Positions 1-11,754 of a stretch of 64,000 nucleotides of DNA are shown here, in pieces. How positions within the stretch are numbered: the first letter of the stretch is position 1; each line of letters starts with the position of its first letter. The stretch is from contig CM035168.1 of assembly GCA_020205615.1 (NCBI GenBank), positions 8,684,237-8,748,236 of the forward strand. The letters are read 5' to 3'. The notes below the pieces were generated by a model. That model was not told where the DNA came from and searched no databases. It saw only the letters and a program-made list of their open reading frames with translations. The position numbers were made by a program, and so were the translations under genes. The stretch is from Panax quinquefolius (lineage: Eukaryota > Streptophyta > Magnoliopsida > Apiales > Araliaceae).

Positions 1-1420
1 ATTGCTTCTATCATGGTTTTACAGGTTATTCAAGTCAAATTCAAGTGTGGTGCCCAATTTGTTCCATGTGCCTAGCATATTCTCCAAACTTAGCGGACAA
101 GGAGGAAGATTGCTATATTTTCAGGGAAGTCCTCTGCTTTAATTTTTTCTATTTTAGTCATTGAGGACAATGTCTAGTTTAAGTTTGGGGGCACTTTAGT
201 GTCGTATTGCATATAGTTAGTTATCTGCATGGTAGTTCATTTTTTTTATGTGTTAGCATTGTGTTTTTTTTAGGTTGCATATAATACATGGTAGTTATTT
301 GCATATTCATATATGTGTTGCATTAGTATGTGTTCATGTAGTATAATTGCCTTTTTTTTGCATAAATCTGTGCGATAGGTTGGTGTGGTCTTAGCTCGAC
401 CTATGATAAGATTGATTTTTAATTGTTAACTTGAACAGTGTTGATAATTGATGATGAGTTCTAATTTTAATCATGATGATATTCTTAGCCTGTCTTAAAC
501 TTATGTAACCGGTTATCACTTAAAGTTTAACTGTTTTAATCCACTTGGTTCAAGGGTGTCATAATTTGTTTCTGAGGGAAAATCTTGGTTAAAATTTAAG
601 GAAATTAGTGAACTGACGGTAAAGGTTGGAATGACGTAAAAGCTTGATTTTGGGGGAATCTATGGGATATATATATTACAAAAAGAAAAAAAAGAAAAAA
701 AGAAATGATGAAAAGAAAAAAAAAGAATAGAAAATCCAGAAAAAGAAAAAAAAGAGAATAAACACCGTGGCATGCTTGTCTAGTTTTGTGGCCTTTGTTA
801 CTTGAGTAAGTAAGCCCGAGGGGATTGTCTTTACACCTAGCGCCCTAAGGTCTTAATGGCTTGGGAGTCGTTGGTCGAAAGCTTGTTAAGTTAGCACTGA
901 AAAGCCTAAGGGAATAAGACATTGCACAGCCATGAGAAAAAAAAATGAATAAAACACGAGAAAGAGCAAAAATGCCCTCGTGGTTGAATAAAAGTTTAAA
1001 TAAATCTTGTATTTACCCTAAGACTTGGTAATTGCTTAGTTTTAACTGGAGTTGTCATGTTCACAAAAGTAATTAAATTGGAACTGAAATTTTCCTTCTA
1101 AGAAGTTTGTTATGTGATTATCTTGAACTGTGGTTGGTTAGAATGGTTAACAAGCACACACACACAACATGGGTGATGACAAGGTTGGATTGACTAATTG
1201 GTTAGAGTTATGGATTTTGACTTGATTGGATATATTATTTGAGTATCATTGGTATCTTTGAGGCCTGTTACTATATATCATACTGATTTATTACTGGATT
1301 CGTAGGTATATTAGGAAGTAGATCATGCATATGCACTCATGTAGTTGAGTTAGTTCGTTTATTTTTAGTTCTTTTGTGTTTTTGCTTGAGGACAAGCAAA
1401 TGTTTAAGTTTGGGGTTATT
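1..1420 (+). mobile_element. 3' non-coding end of a Ty3 (Athila/Tat-like) retrotransposon interior
   Basis: No long ORF is present. The segment runs into a polypurine tract and an LTR at 1421, so it is the untranslated 3' part of an element interior on the + strand. It contains two GAGGACAA...GTTTAAGTTTGGGG blocks, at about 165-193 and 1388-1416. Only the second directly abuts the LTR. Positions 680-760 are low-complexity A/AG-rich. The lineage is inferred from the tRNA-Asp-type primer site of the related LTR at 4213; no protein domain supports it here. Confidence 0.6.
1403..1416 (+). other. Polypurine tract (plus-strand primer) of the Ty3 element
   Basis: GTTTAAGTTTGGGG lies a few bases before the TGATGAG start of the LTR. 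A purine run directly upstream of a 3' LTR is the expected plus-strand primer. A near copy lies at about 180-193. Confidence 0.6.
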
Positions 1421-2969
1421 TGATGAGTGAGTTTTATATTCATAATTGAGTGCGACTAAGCTTAATCTTTTGGTTGATTTTAAGTGTTTGTGTCTATTCA
1501 TGCATGTTTTACGTTGTTTTGTAGGAATTGGGACAAAAGTTACGTGGATCGACGTTTGGGGTTGCTAGATTCGCGTTTTTGGCTTGCCATTTACACAATA
1601 GTCATTTCTGAGCCAATTTGAGTATTTCTCCGTACCTTATTTCGAAAACCTTAAAGTATAAAAGTTGTAGATCTATGTCTCCTCTTTCCGGAACATCTTG
1701 AATCATTGAAATCGGAGTTTGGACGAAGAAGTTATGGCCATTTTCCCAAAGGACGTCGAGAAGCGAGAAAATTTCCGAAAAGTGGCTGCCATGTGGGCGC
1801 CCATTTCGAGCCTATGCTTGTGCCTTAGCGCTAGGGGAAGTGTTCTTGTTGTCGTGGTGGCAGCAATACCAAGGCCGGAAGGGTTTGGTGAGGCTTGAAC
1901 GCGTTTTGGGGTGAATTTTGACACCTTTTTGACTCCAAATTGGATTGGGTTTGTTCCTAAGCTAAAAATTAGACTTGTAACCTATAAATACATGATGTAA
2001 GGCATAAAATAAAGGGGGATTACATAGATTAGACTAGATAAAACACTCCATTAGATTAAAATATAAACCCTAGTTCTTAATTAGCCATTGGAGATTGAAG
2101 CAACTTGAAGAACACTTTGGAGATCGAGAAGCGAGCAAAGAGAAAGAGGGGAGCATCATTTCTTGACAATGATTCTTCTATTCTTCTCTTATCATACTTT
2201 TATCTTTTAATGTCTATTTAGTTGTGGATTCTTGGTTTTAATTCATTAATTATGAACTAATTCTTTTATTAAGATTTCAATTGAATCTTTTATGTCTATA
2301 AATTAGTTATTCAATTTATTCTAATTATTTGTGTCAAAAGTGAATTGTTTATCTTGTCTTATGTTGATTGCTTAATTATCTGATCAGTAATTACCTTGTT
2401 ACTCTAGAAGGAATTGAAAGAGGAGATCTAGCGTTAGAACTGGGCATGATAACATGTGACTTAGTTATTTGCATGACGAATAATTAGGTTCGTGAATTAA
2501 ATGAAAATATCTGTTCACCGCATGTAACATATAAGGAATTGGAATTGAAGGAGTTTAATTCAATTGTTTTGCATAGGAATATAGCAAGATTAATCTGGAT
2601 TAAATAAAAGTCATTTGATCACTTGAAAAAGGACTTTTGGCATTTAAGAATTCCTGTTAACAATTCAGTAGGCATAATAGTTGGGATAATTGGATAATTG
2701 ATTTATGGTTCATAATTGGGGATATTGTAGTCTTAACCTTTATTTATTTGAATTTATTTATAAAGCAATTTAGTTTAATTAGTTAATTTAGTTTTCTTAA
2801 TTAGAAAAATCAGGATTTGAGATTGTTTAAATAAAATTAGTTTGGTTAAGAATTAGTACTTGGTGATTTTTATTAAATAATTCCTCGTGGGAACGATACT
2901 CTACTTTCACTTTATTACTTGTTGACCACGTATACTTGCGTGTTGTGCGTATATAGATTTTACCCAACA
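1421..2969 (+). repeat. LTR of Athila/Tat-like Ty3 element (copy 1, 3' LTR)
   Basis: It starts TGATGAGTGAG after the polypurine tract and ends TTTTACCCAACA, giving TG...CA ends and about 1.55 kb. The 3' part (from about 2060) matches the LTR piece at 3290-4207 in the same orientation. The whole LTR back to about 1700 matches 4236-5482 in the opposite orientation. The short ORF on the minus strand (1703-1924) is an incidental reading of the LTR. Confidence 0.75.
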
Positions 2970-4207
2970 AGTTTTCCCCAATCTGCCAATTATTTTTCTG
3001 CTGTAGCGTCTTCTGGTAAAACGGCCATAATTTTTGATCCGGGAGGAATAACAGGCCACTAGCAAGCCAGGGCTTGCTATTTACAAGGGAAAAGGCAAGC
3101 CGGGACTTGCCTATGCGCAGAATGAGTAGTTTTTGTCCGAATTTGAGTCCGAAAAGGATTGTTTCGAGTTTTTTGAATCAAGGACTTCCAAGAGGACTTA
3201 AATACATATAAAGAGACATATAAAAGGAGGAGAATTGTAAGGATTAGAGGAAGTGATAGGAAGAATTTCATTAGATTAGATTAGAGTAAATTAGATCAAA
3301 CCCCTAGTTCTAATGAGTTTTGGAGATTGAAGCAACTTGGAGACCATTGAAGATTCAAAGTAGGAACAAGGAGGGAGCGTCAAATCTACAGACAATAGAT
3401 TCTATTTTCTTATCTTCTTCTATCTTTGTCTTTTAATGATTATTCAATTGTGGATTCTTAGTTTTAATTCAATGAACTAATTCTTTGTTTGAGATTACAA
3501 TGGATCTTATTGTGTAGTTTATTTTAATATGTTTCGTTATCAATTATTATGTTCTATTGTGAGGATTGTCTATTGTGATTTGGACTTAATTTTTTAATTG
3601 ATTGGCCATCAATTACCGTGATAATCTATATGAACTCGAGAGATGAAGTATTGATTTAGATCTAATCATGATAGCATGTGTTCAGGATTTTGTTAATAGC
3701 TTAAACTTGATGAGTGTTAAGGTAGAGATATGCTTGACATCGCATGTAATCAGATAGAGAACTTATTCTTAAACCTTCTTCAATTGTAATTCACATAGAG
3801 ATATAGTGGGTTAGTTGATTAAGGTGTTTAACGGATTTTTATCTTAATTGTGGATTGACGTTAATACGGTATTAGTGCATCGAGAGGTGGTTAATACTAC
3901 TTTAGTGTTCTTGATTAACAATTCGGGATAGAGAATAATTGATGAGAAGTGTGTTAACTTAAATGAAGCAATAAGTGAAGTTGTGATCTTAAATCTCCGT
4001 AATCTTAATTTAACTAGTGGAATTTAATAGTAGTTTCATTTATATAATTTGAAATTCATTCGTTTAAATAAGATTGAGTTGGTTACGGGTTAGTACTTGG
4101 TGATTTTTATTAAATAATTCTCAGTGGAAACGATACTCAACTTATCACTTTATTACTTGTTGACCACATATACTTGCGTGTTGTGCGTAATTAGATTTTA
4201 CCTAACA
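2970..4207 (+). repeat. 5'-truncated LTR of the same Ty3 family (copy 2)
   Basis: From about 3290 it parallels copy 1: the same 'gagattgaagcaacttg' block, an ATT-rich stretch, and the ending 'gtgttgtgcgt...ttttacctaaca'. It is considerably diverged from copy 1. It is followed at once by the primer-binding site at 4213, so it acted as a 5' LTR. The 5' part is missing, apparently where copy 1 joins it. 2970-3280 is only loosely alignable. Confidence 0.65.
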
Positions 4208-4212
4208 ATTTT

Positions 4213-4230
4213 TTGGCGCCGTTGTCGGGG
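4213..4230 (+). other. Primer-binding site, tRNA-Asp type
   Basis: TTGGCGCCGTTGTCGGGG five bases after the LTR end is the characteristic primer site of Athila/Tat Ty3 elements (usual form TGGCGCCGTTGCCGGGG), here with one change. Only about five bases of interior follow before the inverted LTR begins. Confidence 0.75.
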
Positions 4231-4235
4231 AACAA

Positions 4236-5482
4236 GTAAATTCTATATACGCACAACACGCAAGTATACGTGGTCAACAAATAATAAAGTGAAAGTAGAG
4301 TATCGTTCCCACGAGGAATTATTTAATAAAAATCACCAAGTACTAATTCTTAACCAAACTAATTTTATTTAAACAATCTCAAATCGTGATTTTTCTAATT
4401 AAGAAAACTAAATTAACTAATTAAACTAAATTGCTTTATAAATAAATTCAAATAAATAAAGGTTAAGACTACAATATCCCCAATTATGAACTATAAATCA
4501 ATTATCCAATTATCCCAAATATTATGCCTCTTCAATTGTTAATGAGAATTCTTAAATGCTAAAAGTCCTTTTCCAAGTGATCAAATAACTTCTATTTAAT
4601 CCAAATTAATCTTGCTATATTCCTATGCAAAAAAATTGAATTAAACTCCTTCAATTCTAATTCCTTATGTGTTACATGCGGTGAACAGATATTTCCATTC
4701 AATTCACGAACCTAATTATTCGTCATGCAAATAACTAAGTCACATGTTATCATGCCCAGTTCTAACGCTAGATCTCCTCTTTCAATTCCTTCTAGAGTAA
4801 CAAGGTAATTACTGATCAGATAATTAAGCAATCAACATAAGACAAGATAAACAATTCACTTTTAACACAAATAATTAGAATAAATTGAATAACTAATTTA
4901 AAGACATAAAAGATTCAATTGAAATCTTAATAAAAGAATTAGTTCATAATTAATGAATTAAAACCAAAGAATCCACAACTGAATAGACATTAAAAGATAA
5001 AAGTATGATAAGAGAATAGAATAGAATCTGTTGTCAGCAAATCTGATGCTTCCCTCTTGCTCTTGCTCTTGATCTCCAGTGTTCTTCAAGTTGCTTCAAT
5101 CTCTAATGGCTAATTAAAAACAAGGATTTATATTCTAATCTAATGGAGTGTTTTATCTAGTCTAATCTATGTAATCCCCCTTTATTTTATGCCTTACATC
5201 ATGTATTTATAGGTTACAAGTCTAATTTTTAGCTTAGGAACAAACCCAATCCAATTTGGAGTCAAAAAGTGTCAAAATTCACCCCAAAACGGGTCCAAGC
5301 CTCACCAGACCCTTCCCAAATACCGTATTTGGGCACAAGCTAGAACAACATCCCTAAAGCGCCCGACACCGGTCATAGGCTTTGAAATGGGTTCCCATTG
5401 GCCACTTTCTGGAAATTTTCTACTCTGACGTCCTTTGGGAAAATGACTATAACTTCTTCGTCCGAACTCCGATTTCGATGAT
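4236..5482 (-). repeat. Inverted, truncated LTR of the same Ty3 family (copy 3)
   Basis: It reads as the reverse complement of 1421-2969, beginning with the complement of the LTR 3' end (cgcacaacacgcaagtatacg) and running to the complement of about position 1705 of copy 1. The missing piece corresponds to the first ~280 bases of the LTR. It lies head-to-head with copy 2, and its own interior is absent. ORFs at 4124-4372 and 5382-5588 are incidental. Confidence 0.75.
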
Positions 5483-5773
5483 GTCGATTTCCATTAACAC
5501 TAATAATCCCAACACAGTGGAAATATCAATTTCATCTTTAATCAACACGAACTTATTCATCATTAATATTATAACTCACAATAATTAACAACCAGATCAT
5601 TCCCAGGAAAGAGGGGGCTTTTTGATAAGGATTTCTCCCTATTGGCGCGCAATTAGGTGACCAAACCCCTTTCCTCGACAGAACTTTCTAGACACCGTCA
5701 ATAATGTAAATAATAATATGAATAACTTTGTTGTCTCAATTATTGATTTAATATTATAAAATATTATGCAGAT
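5483..5773 (-). repeat. Fragment of chromovirus LTR, minus orientation
   Basis: It is homologous to the reverse complement of about 14955-15225 in the large LTR, and same-sense to about 52185-52465 in the minus-strand LTR. It includes the 'aggtgaccaaacc' and 'cattaatattataactcacaat' blocks. It ends exactly where the Sirevirus LTR starts (TGTCAGG at 5774), in the middle of 'atgcagat', so it was the target of that insertion. Its continuation is not found to the right of the Sirevirus in this window. Confidence 0.7.
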
Positions 5774-8731
5774 TGTCAGGAATGAGCATGTGAATGATAT
5801 TCCTATTTACACATGATTTTATTATGATAAATATATATGAATGAATATGCACGTATGCTTGCATTAAGAAAAGCTGTAAAGTCCTTTGATAGATAATAGA
5901 AACATATGTACAAGGACTTAGAATGAATTGATCAAATGAGTTAGGTTGATCCTACATAAGTAAAACAACTTTTTAAAGTCCTTAGAAAGAAATGATGTAC
6001 AAGGACTATAAACATAGATAGATCAAGCATGTTAGGTTGATCTTATGATGTAATAGATAGGCATGCGATCGTCAAGCAATCGCACTGTAAATTGTGATCT
6101 CGCTGGAGAGTCGAGGAAAACTCGAAAGCTATCGAGGCGTAATCGTGAGTCTGCAAGATAGTAGATCTCGAGTTCGTAGACTTCCGGGAGAGACGAGGAA
6201 GGATCGTGGTGTGTCGAGAAGAACTTCCTCGGGTCGTAGTCTGCTGCTGAGGAAGTCGTGTTCGAAATCGTGAGAGACAACGCCTCTGGCCGTATGAGCA
6301 TCTGCCAAAGTTAACTCAAGGATCGTAGACTACACTCAGAATCGTAGAGTCTACTGATCGTATCAAAGGCAGAGATTGTAGTCGAGCAAGATCAGATGAA
6401 GACAACAAGCTAAGCACAACGACAGAAATCGTAGTGTCAAGATCTGATCTCGGTCGTGAATGTCTGCTGCGGTAGGAAGTCAATCGTGAGTCTCTGAGCT
6501 AAGACCTCAACAGATGTGCTCACAAAGCCAAAGAAGAATCGTAGAGTAAACACGATTCTCAAAAATTGAGCACACCCAGAATATCCAAAGGAATGAAGCC
6601 TCTGGTTGGTACTGTAAGGATATATCCTACCTAAAGGAAGCCAGAGAGAACTCAACGAATGACATGCAAGCTAATAGAAGATCTAAGCATCAATCCAATC
6701 AGCATCCAGATTGAGTTATGAAGCCATTCAAGATGAAGTCTTCCACAAGATGATCATAAGAAGACGTTGGTGGCTGATTGAGGAAAGTCAGCATATGCAG
6801 TAGCTGTCAAGAAGAAAGATGACAACGATCTTGGAAGTAATAAAGATCGTAGTGTTTACCAAACTAAGAAGGAACTGATAGAGTACACACTGAGATACTG
6901 GTCAGCCTCTGAATAACAAGGCTAAAGTGATTAAGCATTGGGTCAGTCCATTGATGATAAATGAACGGGAGATCACAAAGAGAAAGCGAGCTGGACACGC
7001 CACAAATCTGAAATGTCTTGTTATTCAGAAAGGGTCAGAGCAAGGAATCAAGCCATCAGTATCTGAGAATAGTCGAGGCAAACAGAAGTAATGAAGCACT
7101 GCGCAAGAGAAGAGAGAGGTGTTCTACATTGAAGATCAAGTGAACACTCTCTAAGATCGTAATGTTGACTCTACATGTCAATGCAACACCACGATCAGGT
7201 CCAAGGAGAAGTGCATCAAAAATCATAGAGTTCGAACAACTGAGGATTGAAGCATTGGCAATGGTTCAATCTGAAGAATGTCATTCGGACAAAAGCTTAT
7301 TGAGAGCATAGATGCAAGGACAACCTCTGATCGAGAAATCAAAAGGGTGAAATAAAGTCGTCGACCTGCCCAAGATATCAAAGTATATATCGGCGAGGGT
7401 AGGTGAAATAATAGAGCTGCAATGTCGAGAAGTCGTAAAAAGATGTCATGTCACATCTGCGATGCCGCACCAAATAACTCGATATCTGCGAGGCAATTTG
7501 AATAGCTTTCAACGGCTACTTTCCAATGGGAAGATTGGGAAGTAGTATAAATCAACAGAGCTTCAAAGATCAAGTGCGGTTAATGATTGTGAGGTTGCAG
7601 AATCGTTGAGTTGGTGAATGCTATAGTTGACTCTACGAGTTCCACCAAAGATCAACAGAACAAGTCTCAGTGACAGTGAGACTACCAAGGTGGAAGTGAT
7701 GCAGCTTTGAAGAAGAACTCAAACAGATCAAAGCTTCACTCAACAAAGATGAGAATGCCACTAAAGATGGCAACCAAGCTGAGAGCCGAGAAGGCCAAGA
7801 AGATAGCATTCAGAAAAGTGGCTAAGTACAAAGAAGATCAAGAGAGCCACTTTACGAATCACCATGAATCGAAAGCTGAAACTGAACAAGTGCAGAACCA
7901 TATCTGCAAAGTATTCAAGAAGGGTTCAGGGATTGCTAAGTGCCAGACAAAGTCTACTAAAAGCACAGAGACTTAGCAAACCCAGATGGTGATGGTGCAA
8001 AGCTGATACCATATGAAGATGAGCAGAAAAGAGTGAAGATCAGCTGCACCAAAGAAGATGTGGTCCAGACTCAAAGCAGAATGCATAGAGGACCACACCA
8101 AGTTGCTAAGTACGAAAGATGTTCAGAGCTTAATGAGATCTTAACAGCTCAGCACCAACAACAACAACTACAACAATAAGAAGCCAAGGCCTGAGGGGTC
8201 CTTTTCCGGAGGGACTAAATGAAGTTCTAAGCCTACTGGGCTTGAAGAGTTCCTAGGGAACTAGAGAAGTTCCAAGGCTACTGGCCTTGAAGAGTTCTTA
8301 GTGAACTGAAGTCCCAAGGTCACGGCCTTAAAGGAATCTTAGTGATTCGGGATCTTGCCTTTCCTTGGTGGAAATCCTGCTAGTTGAAAGTAGAAGAGTG
8401 GATTAGGAGCTTGAGTCTCTGAACCACTTAAAACCCCTTGTGTCTTTTACTTTATGTCATTTACATTATATACATTAACTGCTATAACTGCTATATATGT
8501 TTTAACTGCTTACTACTAAAGTAACTATACGAACAATGTATGTCTGATTATGAATATATCAATGAAGGGGATCTTTTACTTATTTCGCTGTGCTTGAAAA
8601 AGATTCTTATGTTTGTCATTTGCTACTTAATGAACAATACAACTTAATCAAGAAAAATATTTAAAATTCTAAGGATCTATTCAACCCCCCCCCCCCTTCT
8701 AGATCTATATTGTGCCTACTGGGAACTAACA
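5774..8731 (+). repeat. Sirevirus-like Ty1/copia 5' LTR
   Basis: It begins TGTCAGGAATGAGCATG and ends GGGAACTAACA, with TG...CA ends and 2.96 kb. It is directly followed by a Met-tRNA primer site. The same sequence, diverged, recurs at 25652-27529 plus 37590-38536. Long LTRs and a 'gggggagattg' polypurine tract at the partner LTR fit the Sirevirus lineage of Ty1. It carries a CAACAA microsatellite at about 8155-8175, a C tract at about 8687-8698, and many dispersed TCGTAG-type motifs. Short ORFs here (6032-6301, 6437-6655, 7707-7976) have no recognisable domain. Confidence 0.8.
7556..7563 (+). promoter_or_regulatory. Candidate TATA box of the Sirevirus LTR
   Basis: TATAAATC lies in 'agtagtataaatcaacag', about 1.2 kb before the LTR end. 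It is preceded by a stretch conserved in the 3' LTR copy near 27290. Position and sequence fit a core promoter; there is no expression evidence. Confidence 0.4.
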
Positions 8732-8732
8732 A

Positions 8733-8745
8733 TTGGTATCAGAGC
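8733..8745 (+). other. Primer-binding site, tRNA-iMet type
   Basis: TTGGTATCAGAGC begins two bases after the LTR end. This matches the plant initiator methionine tRNA 3' end complement used by most Ty1/copia elements, and it fixes the orientation of the element as +. Confidence 0.85.
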
Positions 8746-11700
8746 TGGTTCTCATACTATATTCTAAAACTAATCGCTTTGAGTCTGATCCTAGGCACAA
8801 ACATTGTTCTAAACTTAGTTTAGTAGTAAGTCACTTGTTATATGCAGATGAGCTCACACGTTGGTAATATTGTGTACAGGTAAATGTGTATATACATCTG
8901 AAGCTGCTCAGATTGGTTCATGCTCCTGATTGCCATGTGAACAAGACCAATCCTTGCTCACAGTCAATCTTGTCGTTTTGAAGACCAGGCTAGAAAGCTC
9001 AAATGACATCAACAGAAAAGAGTTAAATATCCACCAGCCTGAAGAAATGAATAGGCCATACATGCTAAGAAATGTTTTATTCAGAGAAGAAAGAAGAACC
9101 TCTCAAACATGTATCTGGCCAACCAGCAGCTGGATGAAAGCCTTGTAAACTCAAGGATATCAAAGAACTTAAAAATGCTGACACTCTCTTAGCATTATCT
9201 TAAAGACCACGACTGATTGGCTGAAGATCAACTGGAGCAACTGGCTGTCAGAAGCAAATGAGAAAACATGCACATCAATGCCTAAACTCAGTATATCTAA
9301 GATAAATGACTGTTAAGAAACTAACAGCAAAAAGGTATGGTTCCTCGCTAACATAGATATGAACATCATATTTGCACCTTACTCATGAACTATAACAATT
9401 TTCCTTCAAGTATTCATAATCTATCTAAAAAGGTGAAGAGAGAAAGTACACTAATGATGGAAACTCAAATGTCTATAAACTTTTTCTCCATCCAAGTTTT
9501 AGGTTGAAGATGATAACTTGAAAGAGACCTGAAATGGTTTTAAGAGCCTAACAGGTCGATTGAATGTGAATAAATCTTTGCTGATGAGTTAATGTGCTTT
9601 GTACATCCTATGGTCTAAGTGTTTAATGACAAACAGAGTATGATCAGATCTACAAGAGAATCTTGAAGATTTATAGAAACTGATCACCTCCATGAATCAA
9701 CCAGATGCTAATAAATCGTAGAGCTGATTCTCACTCTGTGAACATTTAAACTCTATGATAATAACTTAGCATATGATGAAACCATCAAGGAAAAGAGTGT
9801 TTTTATTAAAATAACAGATTTCTCTCACACTCACCACCATGCATCTCAAAATATATTATCTAAATGAAGTATATGTATGAATACGACTGATGATGGTCAA
9901 CATGATGATTACTCAAATATGAGGAACAAGGGTTTAGTAAACTAACCTAGAAGGACCCATTTGACTATGGGTACCAAAAATTAGAAATGAATAACCTGCA
10001 AGTACTTGGTCTATCTGACCACACTAAGGAATGCTAAAGCAAAAAACGTCAGTCAAGAAGAGTCAACCAGCAGAAGGCTTAGGACTATTCAGAAATAATT
10101 CTGACAAAACTCCTACATGTCAAAGCCTGTCCTTGAAGACCGGCTGAGCTAATCTAAATAAAGCTCAAATGGCTGCAAACCTTTATATGAAAGCATGCCA
10201 CTCAACCAGAGATGAAAAAGGGTCTTAGATGCTCAAGCAAGCAAAACTTGTTCTCAAGGAAGCTCACATCAGAGGACTATCGAGCATCAAACATTAGGAA
10301 CTTAGTACGGGAGCATAACTCCACGAGCACAAGCGGATAAGGAAGACTACATTTGTAGTGCCATCAAATGATCGTAGAATGATTAACCCTGAAGATACTC
10401 ATTTTTACGATATAAGAAGATTTAATGACTTCAGTCAGAAGGAGATATGCAGGGATGCTTCCTTACGTGCATGAATAAAAGGAAATCACACCTCACTGAA
10501 AAAATAGCATCAACCGTGGGGAAGCAGTGATCTTTCAAGGAACAACAACACTAAAATATTCTATGAAGCAATGTATCAGCTACAGAGTCCCAAAACTTTG
10601 TGGCTGATGAACCAAATGAAGATCCATAGTCAGTAAGAACGTCTCAAAATGTACTACTGATAGCCTAATCAGCCATCCAACTCAAAATCTTGGAAGTGCC
10701 TACGATCAAACATATAATCGTAGTGTAAGAGCAGGAGGACACCATGATTACAGCAAATGCAATTGTCCAAAGTTGGTAGAGAACCTCCCCACTAGATAAG
10801 GTCAAATGAGATAAAAGTGCAAACTACTCCAAAAGTACCTCATCTGGAAAGTGCCTTAGGGACAAACCTGACCCTTAGTTCACTCTAAGAGGTTGGCCCT
10901 CCCTGAGCTACCTTAACCCAGAAAAAGTGCTTAATCAAGTTCATCTCAAAGCTCAAGACAGTCAACGATCACAGAGTAAATTTTAAGAGAACTCAACGAT
11001 CGTGATGTAACCTCAACGATCGTAATGCAACCTCAGCAATCATAGAAACAGAATCTACGATCGCAGTCTTAGAAGAGGCTACTCCTAACTTATAAGGAGT
11101 TGGAAGAACATGAAAATTGCTCAATCATTCAAAATGAGGGAAGACAAGCTCGAATGCTGGTTGGAAAGATGTCCTGCTGAAGGAAAGTGCCCAAGGCTTC
11201 ATAAAGCACAACAGTGGATGAGCCATGGAGGTTCAAAATGAGAAGTAATGTCAAAACCATCCACTGTAACATCTTTCAGAGAGTTGATCGTTGAGTCAAC
11301 AAAGGAAAACGTAGAGTCAATAGATGTCCTATCATGCTACTCTACGAACTCAAGAGGTCAAACGTCAATCCACGTCAATCAAACGTCCACTCTTCTAAAA
11401 GAGATAACTAAGCGACAAGTTCTTTGGGAATTCTGACTTATTCTTCGGGCATCGTGCAACCAATGACTGGGTGACACATCACAGCGTATGCAGAGTTAGA
11501 AGGAACTGCCATAAAGATAGATTCAAATCTGTAAACAGTTATCAGAACCTCTTGAACCTCTCTCCCTCCCATTTTCAAACCCTAGAATTCTCTTCGAAGC
11601 CAAACCACTCAAATTTCCAGAGTCCAAATCACAATCAGCCATACTCCATAAATCTCCCTAAATCAATATCCATATTCTTCAAGTCATTCAAATGGAAGAT

Positions 11701-11754
11701 TGCCGAGTAATCACTGACATTCAACTCGGAACCAAGTCATTTGAGAAATCCGAA
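8746..11754 (+). pseudogene. Decayed Sirevirus interior (gag/pol region)
   Basis: Three kilobases between the primer site and the nested chromovirus hold only short ORFs (8930-9148, 11248-11436, 11471-11710), none with a recognisable retroviral domain. One possible trace is at about 10705-10755. Reading R-S-V-R-A-G-G-H-H-D-Y-S-K-C, it has the spacing of a CCHC zinc knuckle with both leading cysteines replaced, as expected of a dying gag. No RT or integrase motif is visible, so pol is probably deleted. TCGTAG motifs like those of the LTR continue (about 9713, 10373, 10713, 10990-11065). A non-autonomous element would look similar. Confidence 0.45.
11692..11754 (+). pseudogene. Possible start of an env-like ORF, cut by insertion
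   Basis: An ATG at 11692 opens a frame of 21 codons (MEDCRVITDIQLG...) that runs into the truncated chromovirus LTR at 11755. The coiled-coil frame of the same Sirevirus resumes after the nested block at 24699. The 5'-to-3' order and location near the element's 3' side fit an env-like gene. The short length means this start could be chance. Confidence 0.25.

Noticed and set aside
7707..7976. 89-codon Lys-rich ORF in the Sirevirus LTR
   Set aside because: It lies inside the LTR; the corresponding 3' LTR segment is interrupted and does not keep the frame.
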